Source: Parcubacteria group bacterium CG11_big_fil_rev_8_21_14_0_20_41_14 (GTDB lineage: Bacteria; Patescibacteriota; Patescibacteriia; UBA2169). Taken from it: 5,139 nt of DNA. The notes under the pieces are model-generated. The model saw nothing but the letters and a program-made list of their open reading frames with translations. It searched no databases and was not told where the DNA came from. Shown one piece after another: positions 4,947-5,139 of this stretch; position 1 is the first letter of the stretch; every line of letters begins with the position of its first letter. The position numbers and the translations under genes are program-made. Where the stretch lies: the NCBI GenBank assembly GCA_002787075.1, contig PCVT01000156.1, forward strand, positions 1 through 5,139. The letters are read 5' to 3'.

Positions 4947-4968
4947 TTTTGCCGGCAGGAAGGCAAAA
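4947..4968. repeat. Inverted repeat TTTTGCC / GGCAAAA
   Basis: A perfect 7-bp inverted repeat (4947-4953, 4962-4968) with an 8-nt loop, in the otherwise featureless stretch 4912-5003. The left arm, as TTTTGCCGGCAG, recurs with one change as TTTTGCCGGTAG at 5124-5135. No role is evident. Confidence 0.45.
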
Positions 4969-5003
4969 CTGATCATAAATGCCGGAGAAAGAAATTCACT
5001 ACT

Positions 5004-5111
5004 ATGTACATCGATAGTAATGATATCATCTGGGCAGACTACCGTCAAGACGAGCTTGGCCGGTTAGTGCCTGCCGATGATGATGAGGACGACTATTCCA
5101 TAAAGGAATAG
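5004..5111 (+). CDS. Possible 35-residue acidic small protein
   Basis: An ORF of 35 codons with a Tyr/Asp/Ile-rich N-terminus and an acidic C-terminus (DDDEDD, 25-30). ATG 5004 is the only usual start in its frame after the stop at 4923-4925. The nearest purine-rich site is GGAG at 4984-4987, 16 bases upstream, which is too far to be convincing. No + strand promoter is clear. A perfect 7-bp hairpin, CTATTCC/GGAATAG (5093-5099, 5105-5111), covers its last codons and stop, without a T run directly after. The composition is protein-like, but the length is within chance. A possible - strand promoter inside it (5020-5048) argues for a different reading of the region. Confidence 0.25.
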   Translation: MYIDSNDIIWADYRQDELGRLVPADDDEDDYSIKE

Positions 5112-5139
5112 CTGTCTGAAGCGTTTTGCCGGTAGTCCG

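Noticed and set aside
4979..5017. 12-codon frame from ATG 4979
   Set aside because: Too short to defend, with the best RBS-like site 15 bases away; it also overlaps the 35-codon ORF in another frame.

Overview
This window looks like part of an accessory or mobile DNA-processing locus from a low-to-moderate GC bacterium. It uses the standard bacterial code: UGA is a stop at 4259-4261 and no frame needs UGA as sense. The pairing of a soluble TraD/VirD4-like ATPase with a replication-relaxation family protein, tiny membrane and coiled-coil partners, TTG starts and a probably leaderless gene all recall Patescibacteria (CPR, Parcubacteria-like). That taxon is an inference from style; no rRNA or other marker gene is present.

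Left part (1-1228): a two-TM, coiled-coil protein on the + strand (17-760) converges on a small cytoplasmic protein on the - strand (807-1082), with back-to-back hairpins between their stops. The - strand gene has its own near-consensus sigma70 promoter (TTGACA-17-TATACT). Its ~77-nt leader can fold into a long hairpin (1089-1146) that buries its Shine-Dalgarno.

Centre (1229-4261): a tight + strand operon of a three-TM small protein (TTG start), an FtsK/VirD4-superfamily coupling ATPase without TM segments, and a replication-relaxation family protein that overlaps the ATPase by 20 nt. The simplest reading is a split coupling protein (membrane adaptor plus ATPase) working with a DNA-binding/relaxation factor to handle plasmid-like or transferred DNA. 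No HUH relaxase, VirB4 or pilus gene is visible.

Right part (4262-5139): a 281-nt gene-free stretch carries the most interesting signal, a candidate structured RNA of about 205 nt. It has an extended -10 promoter, ends that pair with each other over 16 bp, several internal hairpins, a possible loop-loop contact and a T7 tract. That T-tract overlaps the promoter of a small coiled-coil gene (4543-4746), whose start codon lies at the predicted transcription start. A cluster of hairpins and terminators (4807-4911) closes this unit. The last 230 bases hold only a doubtful 35-codon acidic ORF, short repeats and a possible - strand promoter.
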